From positions 1,370,789 to 1,434,788 of the forward strand of contig NZ_CP037968.1 in NCBI RefSeq assembly GCF_019633745.1: DNA of 64,000 bases, written 5' to 3'. Both the position numbers and the translations under genes were made by a program. The number at the start of each line of letters is the position of its first letter. Within the stretch, counting starts at the first letter, position 1. This document shows, one piece after another, positions 15,401 to 23,427 of this stretch. This stretch comes from Methanofollis formosanus. GTDB lineage: Archaea; Halobacteriota; Methanomicrobia; Methanomicrobiales; Methanofollaceae. Below the pieces are notes generated by a model that was given only the letters and a program-made list of their open reading frames with translations, ran no database searches and was not told the DNA's origin.

Positions 15401-17634
15401 TCTGTGACCTCTTCGATATTTTTACCAACATGCGCAATTCCCGAACCCGTCAACTTCAGCGGCCAGTATGTTCTTCCATCAATCGGCTCTTCGGGGATCT
15501 CGAACCCGTCCACTTTATAGCCGGCAATAAAGGTCTTATCACCATCGAGGAACTCACGGCTGGTAATCTGGATGGTCTTATCATTGCCTGCTGCTTTGCC
15601 GATGACGGTGACAGTATAGTCGCGAGATGCCAGCGACGTATTGAACGTTGCAGGATCCTGATCATCGACAAGCCCGATGACTGCAGAGAGGCTGACTCCC
15701 TCCCACAGCTTTCCGCTGGGGTCGGTATATGAGAGAAGCCCGCCTTTGGAGAGGTCGATGATCGTTGAACGATTCAGCATTCCGTTCACCGCTCCGATCA
15801 GGTTGATGTTCCAGTCAGGATGTGATTTGATTACAACCGTAGCATTCCCAGAAACGCTGCCGTTAGTTGCCCGGACAATGGTGGTTCCTTCTCCACGTCC
15901 GGTAAACAAACCATTTTCATCGATGGTTCCGACGGACGGAACCGTGCTTGACCATGTAACCAACACCGGAGAGATTTCGTCTCCGAACTGATCATACCCC
16001 GTTGCAGTGAATGTACAGTTCTCAATCTGATCCGCGTACATCACAACATCTGACGGCTCTAAAAGAATGGATGTCAGAACCTTCTCAACAGGAGCGGTTA
16101 CTGTTACGGATGCAGTCTGGGATGCACCTTTTGTAGAAGCGGTAATAATCGTCGAGCCTTCGGAGACTGAAGTGAAAATTCCCTTATTATCGATAGTCCC
16201 AACACCAGGGTCGCTGCTGGACCACGAGATCTGTGCCCCTTTGATTTCATCACCATTTGCATCATACGCTCTTGCCGTGAACCTCTGTTTTCCGTTTGCA
16301 GGCACTTCAGCAGAAGGAGGCGAAATCGAGAGCGTTGCAGCATCAGGCAGCGGAACACCGGATACGTACCAGCCACTGAATTCTGTTGGATAAGGCCCGG
16401 TCAGTCGATTGGTCCAGGAAGTGAGATTATATACGCCAGGGTCGGCGTTTTTGCAATAACCATAGACATTGAAAGCCAGCAGGGTGTTCAGATTTTCAAC
16501 CTCGTACTGTACCCTGAGAGGATGAGCGCGAAGAATGCCGCCATTAAGGTCGACGAACATCAGCCTGAATGTATTTGATGTATCACTCAGGTCCTGACCG
16601 GGAAATACCGGATACCGGGTCTCTGCCGCCGGCCGCCATGTCTGCGGACCATAGATAAAATCATCTTTGGTGAACCACTCATCAAGTGTCACCGGTTCGT
16701 AATGTTCTGTGCCGGGGGCGGGTTCTGCATGAGGGATCGGATTCGGTACCCACTGGTATCCGTCAGCCCGAATATGTACCTTGAAATCGTCGGGAATCGT
16801 TCCGTTTACTGCAACACAGAGGAATATTTCGTCATGATACCCGCGTCCTCCGGTCTCCGTTACATAAAAAGTTCCTGACTGGTCGTGGGTGTTGGTGACC
16901 TGTCCATATTGCATATACCCGCTTGAATTCGAGATGTGAACCGCATTCAGACCCCCACCGGTCCATTTGATCCGAAATGTATCGTTGCCGAAATCGTTGA
17001 ACCTCGCCCCTTCGTCGTTTGCAACTTTCAGGTACACGTCGTCCACTGCCGGAATCACGCCCCCGAAAACGTCACGAACAGAGGACAACACCTCCATGGT
17101 GTCCACCGGTGTCGGCGAAACCTCGGGCAACGGGGCCGTCACCGTCGCCGCCGCACTCCCGTTCACGGTGCCGTTCGCGACCGTGGCGATGATCACGACA
17201 GATCCCGGGGTGAGTGCCGTGAACGATCCGGTGCCGTTCACCGTACCGACCGATGGGTCACTGCTCTCCCAACTGAACACGACATCGGGAACGACCGCAC
17301 CCGAAGGATCATATGCCGCCGCCGAAAACGACCGCACCTCGCCCACTGTCATTTCGGCGGATGCCGGCGTGACGTTCACCCACGAGATCACAGGCAGCAT
17401 CGATGTCGTGACGTTGCCGTCTCCTCCGGACTCTGGATCCAGAGGAGAGAGCACGGTGCCGTTCATGTCGCCATCGATGCCGGATACGTTCGCGCCGGAG
17501 GCGGAAACGTTCTCCGCCCACGCAGGGACGACGCAGAGCGCGACCACAGCGAAAATCGCAAGGATCAACCACACCGGCGAGGAAACATTTCTCTGCCGGT
17601 TTTTTTCAGGGGGATGAATATCAGATTTTTTCAT
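12442..17634 (-). CDS. Giant multidomain surface protein: Ig-like repeats, beta-helix and membrane tail
   Basis: This 1730-residue exported protein is started at the ATG at 17634 (GAGGTCTG upstream). It has a signal segment (WLILAIFAVVALCVVPAWA), then a BIG2-like domain (IATVANGTVNGSAAATV). Next, at about 165-440, is a domain paralogous to the neighbouring secreted protein, followed by further BIG2-like domains with the WSSSDPxVGTI signature. A right-handed beta-helix of the NosD type follows (begins WIVDQSGEGDFRTITEAV; repeats of the NNxISxN kind). Then come another BIG2-like domain, a domain shared with the protein at 47668, a PGF-pre-PGF-like domain and a tail TPVMEGLAILALGAAVVMRR. The tail resembles a PGF-CTERM sorting signal but lacks the PGF triplet. 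It is probably an adhesin or cell-envelope protein. The helix-coding part (about 14130-15000) is much more AT-rich than the rest. Confidence 0.88.
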   Translation of the reverse strand: MKKSDIHPPEKNRQRNVSSPVWLILAIFAVVALCVVPAWAENVSASGANVSGIDGDMNGTVLSPLDPESGGDGNVTTSMLPVISWVNVTPASAEMTVGEVRSFSAAAYDPSGAVVPDVVFSWESSDPSVGTVNGTGSFTALTPGSVVIIATVANGTVNGSAAATVTAPLPEVSPTPVDTMEVLSSVRDVFGGVIPAVDDVYLKVANDEGARFNDFGNDTFRIKWTGGGLNAVHISNSSGYMQYGQVTNTHDQSGTFYVTETGGRGYHDEIFLCVAVNGTIPDDFKVHIRADGYQWVPNPIPHAEPAPGTEHYEPVTLDEWFTKDDFIYGPQTWRPAAETRYPVFPGQDLSDTSNTFRLMFVDLNGGILRAHPLRVQYEVENLNTLLAFNVYGYCKNADPGVYNLTSWTNRLTGPYPTEFSGWYVSGVPLPDAATLSISPPSAEVPANGKQRFTARAYDANGDEIKGAQISWSSSDPGVGTIDNKGIFTSVSEGSTIITASTKGASQTASVTVTAPVEKVLTSILLEPSDVVMYADQIENCTFTATGYDQFGDEISPVLVTWSSTVPSVGTIDENGLFTGRGEGTTIVRATNGSVSGNATVVIKSHPDWNINLIGAVNGMLNRSTIIDLSKGGLLSYTDPSGKLWEGVSLSAVIGLVDDQDPATFNTSLASRDYTVTVIGKAAGNDKTIQITSREFLDGDKTFIAGYKVDGFEIPEEPIDGRTYWPLKLTGSGIAHVGKNIEEVTEISLEFPPDIREINITPDIVRIWESGEPLQFSGEAYDPSGAEIPFVPFRWTSSNTSVGAVNQTGYFTIMGPGTTEVRASFAGVESSATVYVYPDDLPPHTWIVDQSGEGDFRTITEAVACARDIDTVLVRDGIYDELFKIEKGITLRSENGPSGTTITNDKRAFMIEVLADNVSISGFTLKQTGSATFASKNAIRITEGDNCTISGNIFSDTQYCIYVYKQHVSNLTLAGNKFNNSKTSVYLNTCDHALVRDNIIENAFDTSISIMGDGRSSGNIVENNTISSIYNRGTGISFLRCRDGRVSNNVIYNGVSKGLYIVDTQNTVVKDNFIDECAESNVNLRNSIKDITFTGNELKGGKIGSFYLNSIKDGDSFNVYMNNISTHPNNPGGYFYCRSSSPLTLNSTEPINYIYNGTTYTNFVGNHYYQTYAGNDTDGDGLGDTPFVAGGVNHYHPLISPIDAYLILTPTTVTVSPAATTLEVAESVNFTAEVFDQRGEAMPGAVPMWSSSNTTRGVVNATTGCFEALSPGEVTVTAGCEGCTASAIVTVVPATKKTETVSFEMPDCTFAENNSGAPSISVNASAASINGSCLALQGDGFTLTVMTTSMEEPAGGRINATYDGMVLETDPLVADLPLPGTVSGSIRANLTGLPAGAGITTTLNQTISDEIISAFQLAASNDGLEVDAVAFTMNIVKTNLTNGKEITNASVRMAVSPAWVRAHGGVGAVRIIRWAEDDTKEVLETRLVGTDPAGNLIFEAYSPNGLSLFGLSAISRPAAEGRSSSSGGDLSDVASFAGSVPAGEARSFSVDRTAIGRVTVKARDAVSDLLVTVEKASLPKDVRMPGSTVYEIEKMTLYRAGPSTIAGLVIEFSVPKTWLDAHGLSGSQIMFLQYTDEGMKNLPVTLQKEDEERVYYSAEADGFSYFAIVAGKIVAAEAPVQAEETPVPTTEVVQTAETSAPPASTTVPKQTPVMEGLAILALGAAVVMRRR

Positions 17635-17852
17635 GATCAGACCTCGAAAGCCATCGAATTTGGGAATCATTCGACGTACAATATACATTAAACGAGAATT
17701 AGTAAAATAATAATTCTTTCGATTTATTATTCTGTTAAATATATCAACATAACATAGTTCATAAACATCGGAAATATACACAAAAACGATCCCCCCCCTC
17801 ACAGAGAAAACAATCCGGATCAATCAAGAGAACATCTACAGAATCAATACTC

Positions 17853-17866
17853 AAAAAAATAAAAAA
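17853..17866 (-). terminator. T-rich terminator of the small secreted protein gene
   Basis: Two A-runs (7 and 6) separated by one base on the plus strand lie directly after the stop at 17873, giving U-runs in the minus-strand RNA. Confidence 0.5.
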
Positions 17867-17872
17867 TGAAGA

Positions 17873-18703
17873 TTAGAAACCGATGGTCCACCCACTGCTT
17901 CCTGTACCTGTTATTCTGTTCGTCCAGGAGACGGATTTTCCCTGAACCGACTGATTGCACCAGGTGTAGATGTCGAATAGGGCATTTCCGCTATAACCTG
18001 TAATGCCATAGTCAACTTTGATCATGCCATTGTCCGTAAGACCAAGACCAGTGGCGTTCAGAGTCCCAAGCCCAGTGTCGATGAACATGACCTTGTAGGT
18101 GTCTGAAGTGTTCGTCATGTCCTGGCCGTAGTACATCGGATAGTTTTCATCGAAATACGGGCGCCACTTGCAGTCAACGAGTTCTAACTCTAAATCATTC
18201 TCAAGGAAATCGCCGTTACCAAACGTGCCGATACTAGCATTACTATAGTACGTGAGACTGCCCGACGACGGGAACATAATCGTCGGTGTCAGAGTCCAGT
18301 TGTATCCGGAAGCCGTGATGCTCAATGCAAGATTCGTGGTATCGGCCCCTCCCGGCACTCCGAACATGACGATGGCGGAATCACTGCACCCCGGGTTCTT
18401 ACTCGTGTCTGAGATGTAAAACGTCCCGTTCAGATTTTGATTGGCATATACAGCCCCATTTTTGTTCGTCGTGCTGTTCGTGATATGAATTGCTTTGAGG
18501 CCGCCACCAGCTTTTGAGAAGTTGAAATAGTAGGTGCCATCGCCATGAGGATCATAGAACGCCCCGTTTGCCATCTCGATATACGTCTGGTTGTTGTCAG
18601 CAAATTCAGCCGCAGAAGCCGGCGCGACACATGTGGCGAGCATCAGGACAACTGCCGATGCCATCGCCACCTTCAGTACCATTGCTTTTCCTTCATGTTT
18701 CAT
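17873..18703 (-). CDS. Secreted protein, single-domain paralogue of the giant surface protein
   Basis: This 276-residue protein has a clear signal peptide (VLKVAMASAVVLMLATCVA then PASAAEF, cleavage near residue 32). The mature part follows the same order of motifs as residues about 165-440 of the neighbouring giant protein: GGGLKAIHITNSTTN against GGGLNAVHISNSSGY, LNGTFYISDT against QSGTFYVTET, ENYPMYYGQDMTNTSDTYKV against a similar PVFPGQDLSDTSNTFRL stretch, and SWTNRITG against SWTNRLTG. It has no membrane tail, so it is released or held by partners. Many Asn-x-Ser/Thr sites suggest N-glycosylation. The start may also be the ATG at 18682, which has AAGGA at good spacing. It lies upstream in the same direction, 238 bases from the giant gene start. 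The function is unknown; an envelope or adhesion role is inferred. Confidence 0.85.
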   Translation of the reverse strand: MKHEGKAMVLKVAMASAVVLMLATCVAPASAAEFADNNQTYIEMANGAFYDPHGDGTYYFNFSKAGGGLKAIHITNSTTNKNGAVYANQNLNGTFYISDTSKNPGCSDSAIVMFGVPGGADTTNLALSITASGYNWTLTPTIMFPSSGSLTYYSNASIGTFGNGDFLENDLELELVDCKWRPYFDENYPMYYGQDMTNTSDTYKVMFIDTGLGTLNATGLGLTDNGMIKVDYGITGYSGNALFDIYTWCNQSVQGKSVSWTNRITGTGSSGWTIGF

Positions 18704-19271
18704 CAGAGATCATCTCTTTCGTTCATGTGATCCGGGCACCTGTAGAGACACCAGGATCCTGCCAACAGAAGCCGGACAACACCTAGTAAACTATAAAAGA
18801 TTTACTTAAGGCCACTGTCAACGATCAATACCCAGAAAATCATCAGATATATAATTGTCGAATTAATATAGCCCCAAATTCTTGACGCAATTCCGTGCAA
18901 ATAGAGATAGCAACCAAAAACGGATCCACTTTAAAAAAGAACAACCACTTCTATCGATACCAGATATCATTCCCCCCAACACTACATCCCCCACAAAGAA
19001 CCCAATCACAAAATAGCCATTTTCATTCCAGATAGAGAGAAAAGAACCCAAAGATGCTGCACGGCCACTCCCGGCACATCGGCCGATACGAGATCAAATA
19101 AGAAAATGCTGCAAGCCACCGCTCCTGCGCGTTGCATTCGGCTCCCGATCACCTACACAGAGAGCGATCAACCCACCAAAATCCGAACAACCTCTCAAGT
19201 CTTCCAGGCGACAGACACCGACACGGCCAATCCCCCGACACGACCCCACCGGGACGATCGAGACCGATCAG
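18704..19271. other. AT-rich intergenic region, no gene seen
   Basis: This is 570 bases between the secreted protein start and the ftr end. The first half is AT-rich (18820-19050). Short open frames exist on both strands, but none has a ribosome site or a recognisable product. No tRNA-like fold or repeat module was seen. Confidence 0.5.
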
Positions 19272-19279
19272 AAAAAAAA
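19272..19279 (-). terminator. ftr: T-run terminator of ftr
   Basis: Eight A residues on the plus strand lie 4-11 bases after the ftr stop codon, so the minus-strand RNA ends in a U-run. Confidence 0.55.
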
Positions 19280-19282
19280 GAT

Positions 19283-20167
19283 TTAGAAGAGGTCCTTGAG
19301 TTCGATCTTGAAGGGCCCGAGGTTGCCGCCGAAGTTGCCCGCGCTGATGAAGACGACGCCCGGCACCCTGGTCGCCGCCTTGACACCTGCGGACATCGCT
19401 TCCTTCACCGACTCCTCGTCGACACCGTCGATGACGATCTCGTAGATCGCCTTCACGCCCTCAGGCACCAGAGAGTCCTCGACCTGCTCGCGCAGCGTCG
19501 GGCAGTACTTCTCGTTGGTGCTCGCCGACATGAACTTGTACTTGTTGCTCCCGACCTTCGAACCCGACGCCACGATGCCGCCCGGGAATGAGGTGATCAC
19601 ACCGCAGACCGAAGCGATCGCGTCGACCGCCGCCTGAGCGGCCATGAGCGCGGCCATCTGGTTCTCGCCCATGATGAAGAAGTTGCCGCCGGCAACGCCC
19701 TTGACGATCCCGAAGTCCTCCTCACCGACGTACTCGCCGTTCATGATCGGGATGGCCCAGCACTGCCGGCCGCCGACCTCCTTCTTGTACTCGTACCCGT
19801 CACCGAAGAAGTGGAGCTTCACCGGGATCCGCTCCTCGGCCTCGGGCAGACCGTCGAAGACGGCGGTCGTCGGGGCGGTGAGGACACACTCGGCCAGACG
19901 CTCGACAACCTGCTCCTTGAGCTTCTTCTTGCCGGCACAGATGAGGATCGCATACCCCGGTCTGCCGTCAGGAGTCTCCTCAGCCGGGACAAAACCCTCC
20001 ACCCCGGCCTCGCACGGACAGCCGATCGCCGAGGTGGCAAACCCGGTCGCCTCAACGGCGGCCTTGTAAGCCCACTCCTCGGTCACGGCGGTAATGATCA
20101 CCCTGGACACCCAGGTGGGGAACGCTTCAGCGTACGTCTCGTCGATGGTCACACCGTTATACTCCAT
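19283..20167 (-). CDS. ftr: Formylmethanofuran:tetrahydromethanopterin formyltransferase
   Basis: This 294-residue protein starts [20 protein letters not shown] chose the ATG at 20167 because the 9 residues before it are not part of the family. Typical Ftr segments are [60 protein letters not shown] and the end [14 protein letters not shown]. Ftr moves the formyl group from methanofuran to tetrahydromethanopterin, the second step of CO2 reduction to methane, in the cytoplasm. It is transcribed away from the fwd-hdr operon that makes its substrate, sharing a 310-base control region. Length matches the roughly 297 residues of known Ftr. The assignment is secure. Confidence 0.97.
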   Translation of the reverse strand: MEYNGVTIDETYAEAFPTWVSRVIITAVTEEWAYKAAVEATGFATSAIGCPCEAGVEGFVPAEETPDGRPGYAILICAGKKKLKEQVVERLAECVLTAPTTAVFDGLPEAEERIPVKLHFFGDGYEYKKEVGGRQCWAIPIMNGEYVGEEDFGIVKGVAGGNFFIMGENQMAALMAAQAAVDAIASVCGVITSFPGGIVASGSKVGSNKYKFMSASTNEKYCPTLREQVEDSLVPEGVKAIYEIVIDGVDEESVKEAMSAGVKAATRVPGVVFISAGNFGGNLGPFKIELKDLF

Positions 20168-20477
20168 TATGTGTACACCGCTACAGAGTTGCAACAGGGA
20201 AACAGAAGAACATTTCTAAATCACCCGTGACCGGACGGCCCGCCCGGACGACCGGACCCGATCATCCATGCGAGACCTGATAAAAGGCTCGAAAAATCCG
20301 GATCACAGGGCCCATAGAGGATCTTCAGTTAATGACCGGGCAAAATCAACATAATCCACTTGTCTGAGAGCCTTTCCGGGCCTTTTTAATGGGTGTGGTG
20401 ATTCAGAAAGTTTATCTATATTATTTGCCAACTCTTTCTTAATCGATTTTCAATCGAGATAGCTGGTGCGTGAAACC
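20168..20477. promoter_or_regulatory. Divergent control region of ftr and the fwd-hdr operon
   Basis: For the fwd side, CAGAAAG (BRE-like, 20404-20410) precedes TTTATCTATA (20411-20420), placing the transcript start near 20445 with a short leader. For ftr, CATTTCTAAA at 20209-20218 reads TTTAGAAATG on the minus strand, a weaker TATA candidate about 45 bases before the start codon. The shared region allows co-control of formylmethanofuran production and use. Confidence 0.5.
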
Positions 20478-20756
20478 ATGGCATTTGCAGTGCACGTCAA
20501 CATGGAACGGTGTACCGGTTGTAACAATTGTGTGGTCGCGTGCCCAGTGGACGCACTGGAGCTCAACACCGTGGATCCTGTCACCACCGACAAGATCTAC
20601 AAGGTGATGAACGGCAAGGCAACCGTCCTTGACGTTGATCACGAGCTCTGCGCCGGCTGCGGCGTATGCGTTGAGGCATGCCCATACAATGTTATACGGC
20701 TGGTCGTTGGATCAATGCAGTCCGGGTCTCCGGCCCCGATGACAGCAAAGGAGTGA
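20478..20756 (+). CDS. fwdG: Ferredoxin-like subunit of formylmethanofuran dehydrogenase
   Basis: This 92-residue protein starts MAFAVHVNMERCTGCNNCVV; I start it at 20478 because GGTGCGTGA lies just upstream. Two [4Fe-4S] motifs are visible, CTGCNNCVVACP (about residues 12-23) and CAGCGVCVEACP (about 58-69). It is the first gene of the fwd-hdr operon, 9 bases before the polyferredoxin gene. It probably passes low-potential electrons between the heterodisulfide reductase part and the CO2-reducing active site in FwdB. Naming as FwdG rather than another small Fwd ferredoxin (FwdH) is by position and size. Confidence 0.85.
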   Translation: MAFAVHVNMERCTGCNNCVVACPVDALELNTVDPVTTDKIYKVMNGKATVLDVDHELCAGCGVCVEACPYNVIRLVVGSMQSGSPAPMTAKE

Positions 20757-20765
20757 GGGTTACTC

Positions 20766-21932
20766 ATGGCGATCTTTCCGAAATTCTCCAAGACAAGAGA
20801 TGGTGTGAATATCATCAATGAGCAGCGGCTCCTCAAGCAGGTCAACCACCTCATTCTCGACACCCAGCGGTGTACGGGATGTGGCATCTGCTCTGAGTCA
20901 TGCCCTGAAGAAGCGATCACGGTCAGCATGGTTGGTGCGACCAAGAGGAACAAGGGTATCAGCTACGCAGCACCCGTGAACATCGACGAGGTCAAGTGTT
21001 CATACTGTGGTGTCTGTGTGGTCATGTGCCCCTTCAACTCGCTGACCCTGAAGATCGACGGCGAAGAGTCTCTCCCCATCGTAGAGCGGGAAGGCTTCCC
21101 GCAGTACGACATGCTCGCCAAGATCGACGAAGAGAAGTGCGTACGGTGCACCGTCTGCGAGGACGTCTGTCCCCGTGACGCGATCGACCGCGACGTCCCG
21201 GCCTACGAAGGCAGCGTCGAGGACGGGCGCGAGCGCCAGACCGCACTGACCGCAAAGACCACCTTCGAGGTCGACACCGACAAGTGTACGGTCTGTGGCA
21301 TCTGCGGTTCGCTCTGCCCGGCAATCACGGTGAAGCGCAAGGCATTCACCGCCGAGACCGGTGCGGTCGAAGGCGACGTCCTCTGGGACGAGAACCTCTG
21401 TGACGCCTGTAAGGTCTGTGTCGAAGCCTGCCCCGAAGAGGCGATCACCGTCGTCCGCGAGGTCGAGACCAAGAAGCTCCCCGGCAAGGTCAACATCATC
21501 GAGGATGACTGTTGCACCTGCCGCTGGTGTGCCGAGAACTGCCCGTCCGAGGCGATCACCGTCGAGAAGATCTTCGAGGGCGAGATCGAGTTCCACGCCG
21601 AGAAGTGCCCCGGCGGCTGCTCGACCTGTGCCGAGATCTGCCCGGCCCACGCGATCTATCTCCCCTCCCCTGCACCCGTTGCCGAGATGAAGGGCGAGAA
21701 GGAGCCGAACATCGCCGTCAACAAGGACCTCTGCATCCTCTGTGGCGCATGTGTCAACGCCTGCCCCGGTGAGGACATCATCGTCCTGAAGCGGACCGGC
21801 ATCCGTATGAAGGGCAAGGAGACCGACCTGTTCAACAAGATCAAGGCAAAGCTCTTCACCCCGCGGACCTCCAAGGTCAAGGAAGGCGTCACGCCCGGCG
21901 AAGTGGAACTCAAGGCCCTTGAAAACGCGTGA
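20766..21932 (+). CDS. fwdF: Polyferredoxin subunit of formylmethanofuran dehydrogenase
   Basis: This 388-residue protein has eight [4Fe-4S] cluster motifs: CTGCGICSESCP, CSYCGVCVVMCP, CVRCTVCEDVCP, CTVCGICGSLCP, CDACKVCVEACP, CCTCRWCAENCP, a variant CPGGCSTCAEICP, and CILCGACVNACP. This is the FwdF layout, an electron wire or reservoir joining Fwd cores and, in large assemblies, joining Fwd to HdrABC. It is followed directly by hdrC with a 9-base gap. The variant seventh motif has an extra residue between the first Cys pair. Length agrees with known FwdF (about 350-390). Confidence 0.93.
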   Translation: MAIFPKFSKTRDGVNIINEQRLLKQVNHLILDTQRCTGCGICSESCPEEAITVSMVGATKRNKGISYAAPVNIDEVKCSYCGVCVVMCPFNSLTLKIDGEESLPIVEREGFPQYDMLAKIDEEKCVRCTVCEDVCPRDAIDRDVPAYEGSVEDGRERQTALTAKTTFEVDTDKCTVCGICGSLCPAITVKRKAFTAETGAVEGDVLWDENLCDACKVCVEACPEEAITVVREVETKKLPGKVNIIEDDCCTCRWCAENCPSEAITVEKIFEGEIEFHAEKCPGGCSTCAEICPAHAIYLPSPAPVAEMKGEKEPNIAVNKDLCILCGACVNACPGEDIIVLKRTGIRMKGKETDLFNKIKAKLFTPRTSKVKEGVTPGEVELKALENA

Positions 21933-21941
21933 GGTAGTGAC

Positions 21942-22523
21942 ATGGCAAAAGGATATAATGACCCTGCAATGGAAGAGAAGTTCCAGGACAGGTACTTCCA
22001 CGCTACGACGGAAAGCAACCCCGAATTTATCAAGGAAATCGAGCGTCTCGGCCGTACCCCTGCACACATGTGCTTCCAGTGCGGTACCTGCACCGGCTCC
22101 TGCCCCTCGGCCCCCCGGTCGAGCTACCGGATCCGGAAGTTCATGCGCCGTGCCGTCCTCGGGCTTGAGAAAGAAGCCCTGACCGACCCGGACCTCTGGC
22201 TCTGCACCACCTGCTACAGCTGCAGCGACCGGTGCCCCCGCGAAATTGCCCCGACCGACGTCATCATGGCGATGCGCAACCTCGCGTTCAAGGAGGACAT
22301 CGTCCCCAGGAACTTCCTCAAGACGATCCAGCTCATCTACAACACCGGCCACGGCGTCCCCAACAACGACGTGAACCGTGCCGCCCGTGTCAAACTGGGT
22401 CTTGAAGCCGAACCTGAGACGACCCACAAGTACCCCGAGTTCATCCCGGGCATCCAGAAGATCCTGGACCACTATCAGATGAAAGAGAATGCAGACAGAA
22501 TCCTCTCAGAGGGTGAGCAGTAA
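21942..22523 (+). CDS. hdrC: Heterodisulfide reductase subunit C
   Basis: This 193-residue protein has two [4Fe-4S] motifs, HMCFQCGTCTGSCPS (about residue 44) and LWLCTTCYSCSDRCPRE (about residue 87). HdrC hands electrons from HdrA to the catalytic HdrB during reduction of CoM-S-S-CoB. The gene ends one base before the hdrB start. The conserved RKFMRRAVLGLEKEAL segment and the Hdr-type C-terminal helix region are present. Cytosolic HdrC of this type pairs with soluble HdrA, unlike the membrane HdrDE of Methanosarcina. Confidence 0.95.
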   Translation: MAKGYNDPAMEEKFQDRYFHATTESNPEFIKEIERLGRTPAHMCFQCGTCTGSCPSAPRSSYRIRKFMRRAVLGLEKEALTDPDLWLCTTCYSCSDRCPREIAPTDVIMAMRNLAFKEDIVPRNFLKTIQLIYNTGHGVPNNDVNRAARVKLGLEAEPETTHKYPEFIPGIQKILDHYQMKENADRILSEGEQ

Positions 22524-23414
22524 ATGCATGAGTATGCGTTTTTCCTCGGTTGCATTGCACCGAACCGTTACCCCGGCTGTGAAGCAGCCGCCATCAGGAC
22601 GAGCCGGAACGTCGGCATCGAACTTCTCCCGCTGAAGGGCGCGAGCTGCTGCCCGGCACCGGGTGCGTTCGGCGCCGTCGACCTCCGCGTCTGGTACGCC
22701 ATGGCCGCCCGCAACATCTGTCTCGCCGAAGAGATGAACCGCGACATCGCCCTCATCTGCAACGGCTGCTACAAGTCGATCTACGAGGTCAACGAGCGGC
22801 TCAAGGAAGACGACGAGCTCCGCGACGAGGCCAACGAAGTCCTCGCCGAGATCGACATGGAGTTCAAGGGCTCCATCGACGTCTACCACCTCGCCGAACT
22901 CTACTACGACCCCAAGATCTGCGGTGTCGAGAAGATCCGCGAGTCCGTGGTCAGGCCCCTCGACAACACCAAGATCGCGGTCCACTACGGCTGCCACCTC
23001 CTCAAGCCACTCAAGGAGCGCCGGTTCGACGACTCCGAGAACCCGATGTGGATCGAGGAACTCGTCGAAGCAGTCGGTGCTGAGGCGGTTCAGTACCGCA
23101 ACAAGATGCAGTGCTGCGGCGCCGGCGGCGGTGTTCGTGGTTTCGACCTCGCCCACTCGCTGGACATCACGAACGAGAAGCTGATCAATATCAACGAGGC
23201 AGGTGCCGACGCACTCACCGAGGTCTGCCCGTTCTGTCAGCTCCAGTTCGACCGCGGCCAGATCGAGATCCAGGAGAAGTTCGGCATCGAGTGGGGCATC
23301 CCCGTACTCCACTACAACGAACTGCTGGGCCTTGCCCAGGGAATGAGCCCCCAGGAACTTGCACTTGACCTCCACGCCATCGACTGCAAGCCGTTCCTGG
23401 ACAAGATCCTGTAA
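22524..23414 (+). CDS. hdrB: Heterodisulfide reductase subunit B (catalytic)
   Basis: This 296-residue protein starts MHEYAFFLGCIAPNRYPGCE. The two CCG-type domains that bind the noncubane [4Fe-4S] clusters are seen as GASCCPAPGAFG with ICNGCYKS (first) and HYGCHL, MQCCGAGGGVRG and VCPFCQLQFD (second). HdrB splits the CoM-S-S-CoB disulfide, regenerating coenzyme B and coenzyme M. It sits between hdrC and hdrA in one operon. All cluster Cys residues are present and length is typical. Confidence 0.96.
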   Translation: MHEYAFFLGCIAPNRYPGCEAAAIRTSRNVGIELLPLKGASCCPAPGAFGAVDLRVWYAMAARNICLAEEMNRDIALICNGCYKSIYEVNERLKEDDELRDEANEVLAEIDMEFKGSIDVYHLAELYYDPKICGVEKIRESVVRPLDNTKIAVHYGCHLLKPLKERRFDDSENPMWIEELVEAVGAEAVQYRNKMQCCGAGGGVRGFDLAHSLDITNEKLININEAGADALTEVCPFCQLQFDRGQIEIQEKFGIEWGIPVLHYNELLGLAQGMSPQELALDLHAIDCKPFLDKIL

Positions 23415-23427
23415 GGGAGGAATATCA

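Noticed and set aside
19052-19271. tRNA or small RNA gene near the ftr 3' end
   Set aside because: No TPsiC-like GGTTCGAAT block or cloverleaf pairing could be found on either strand.
21000-22472. 490-residue open frame on the minus strand inside fwdF/hdrC
   Set aside because: It is antisense to two certain genes, has low-complexity Asp/Gly/Val-rich composition typical of GC-rich shadows, and no ribosome site or family motif.
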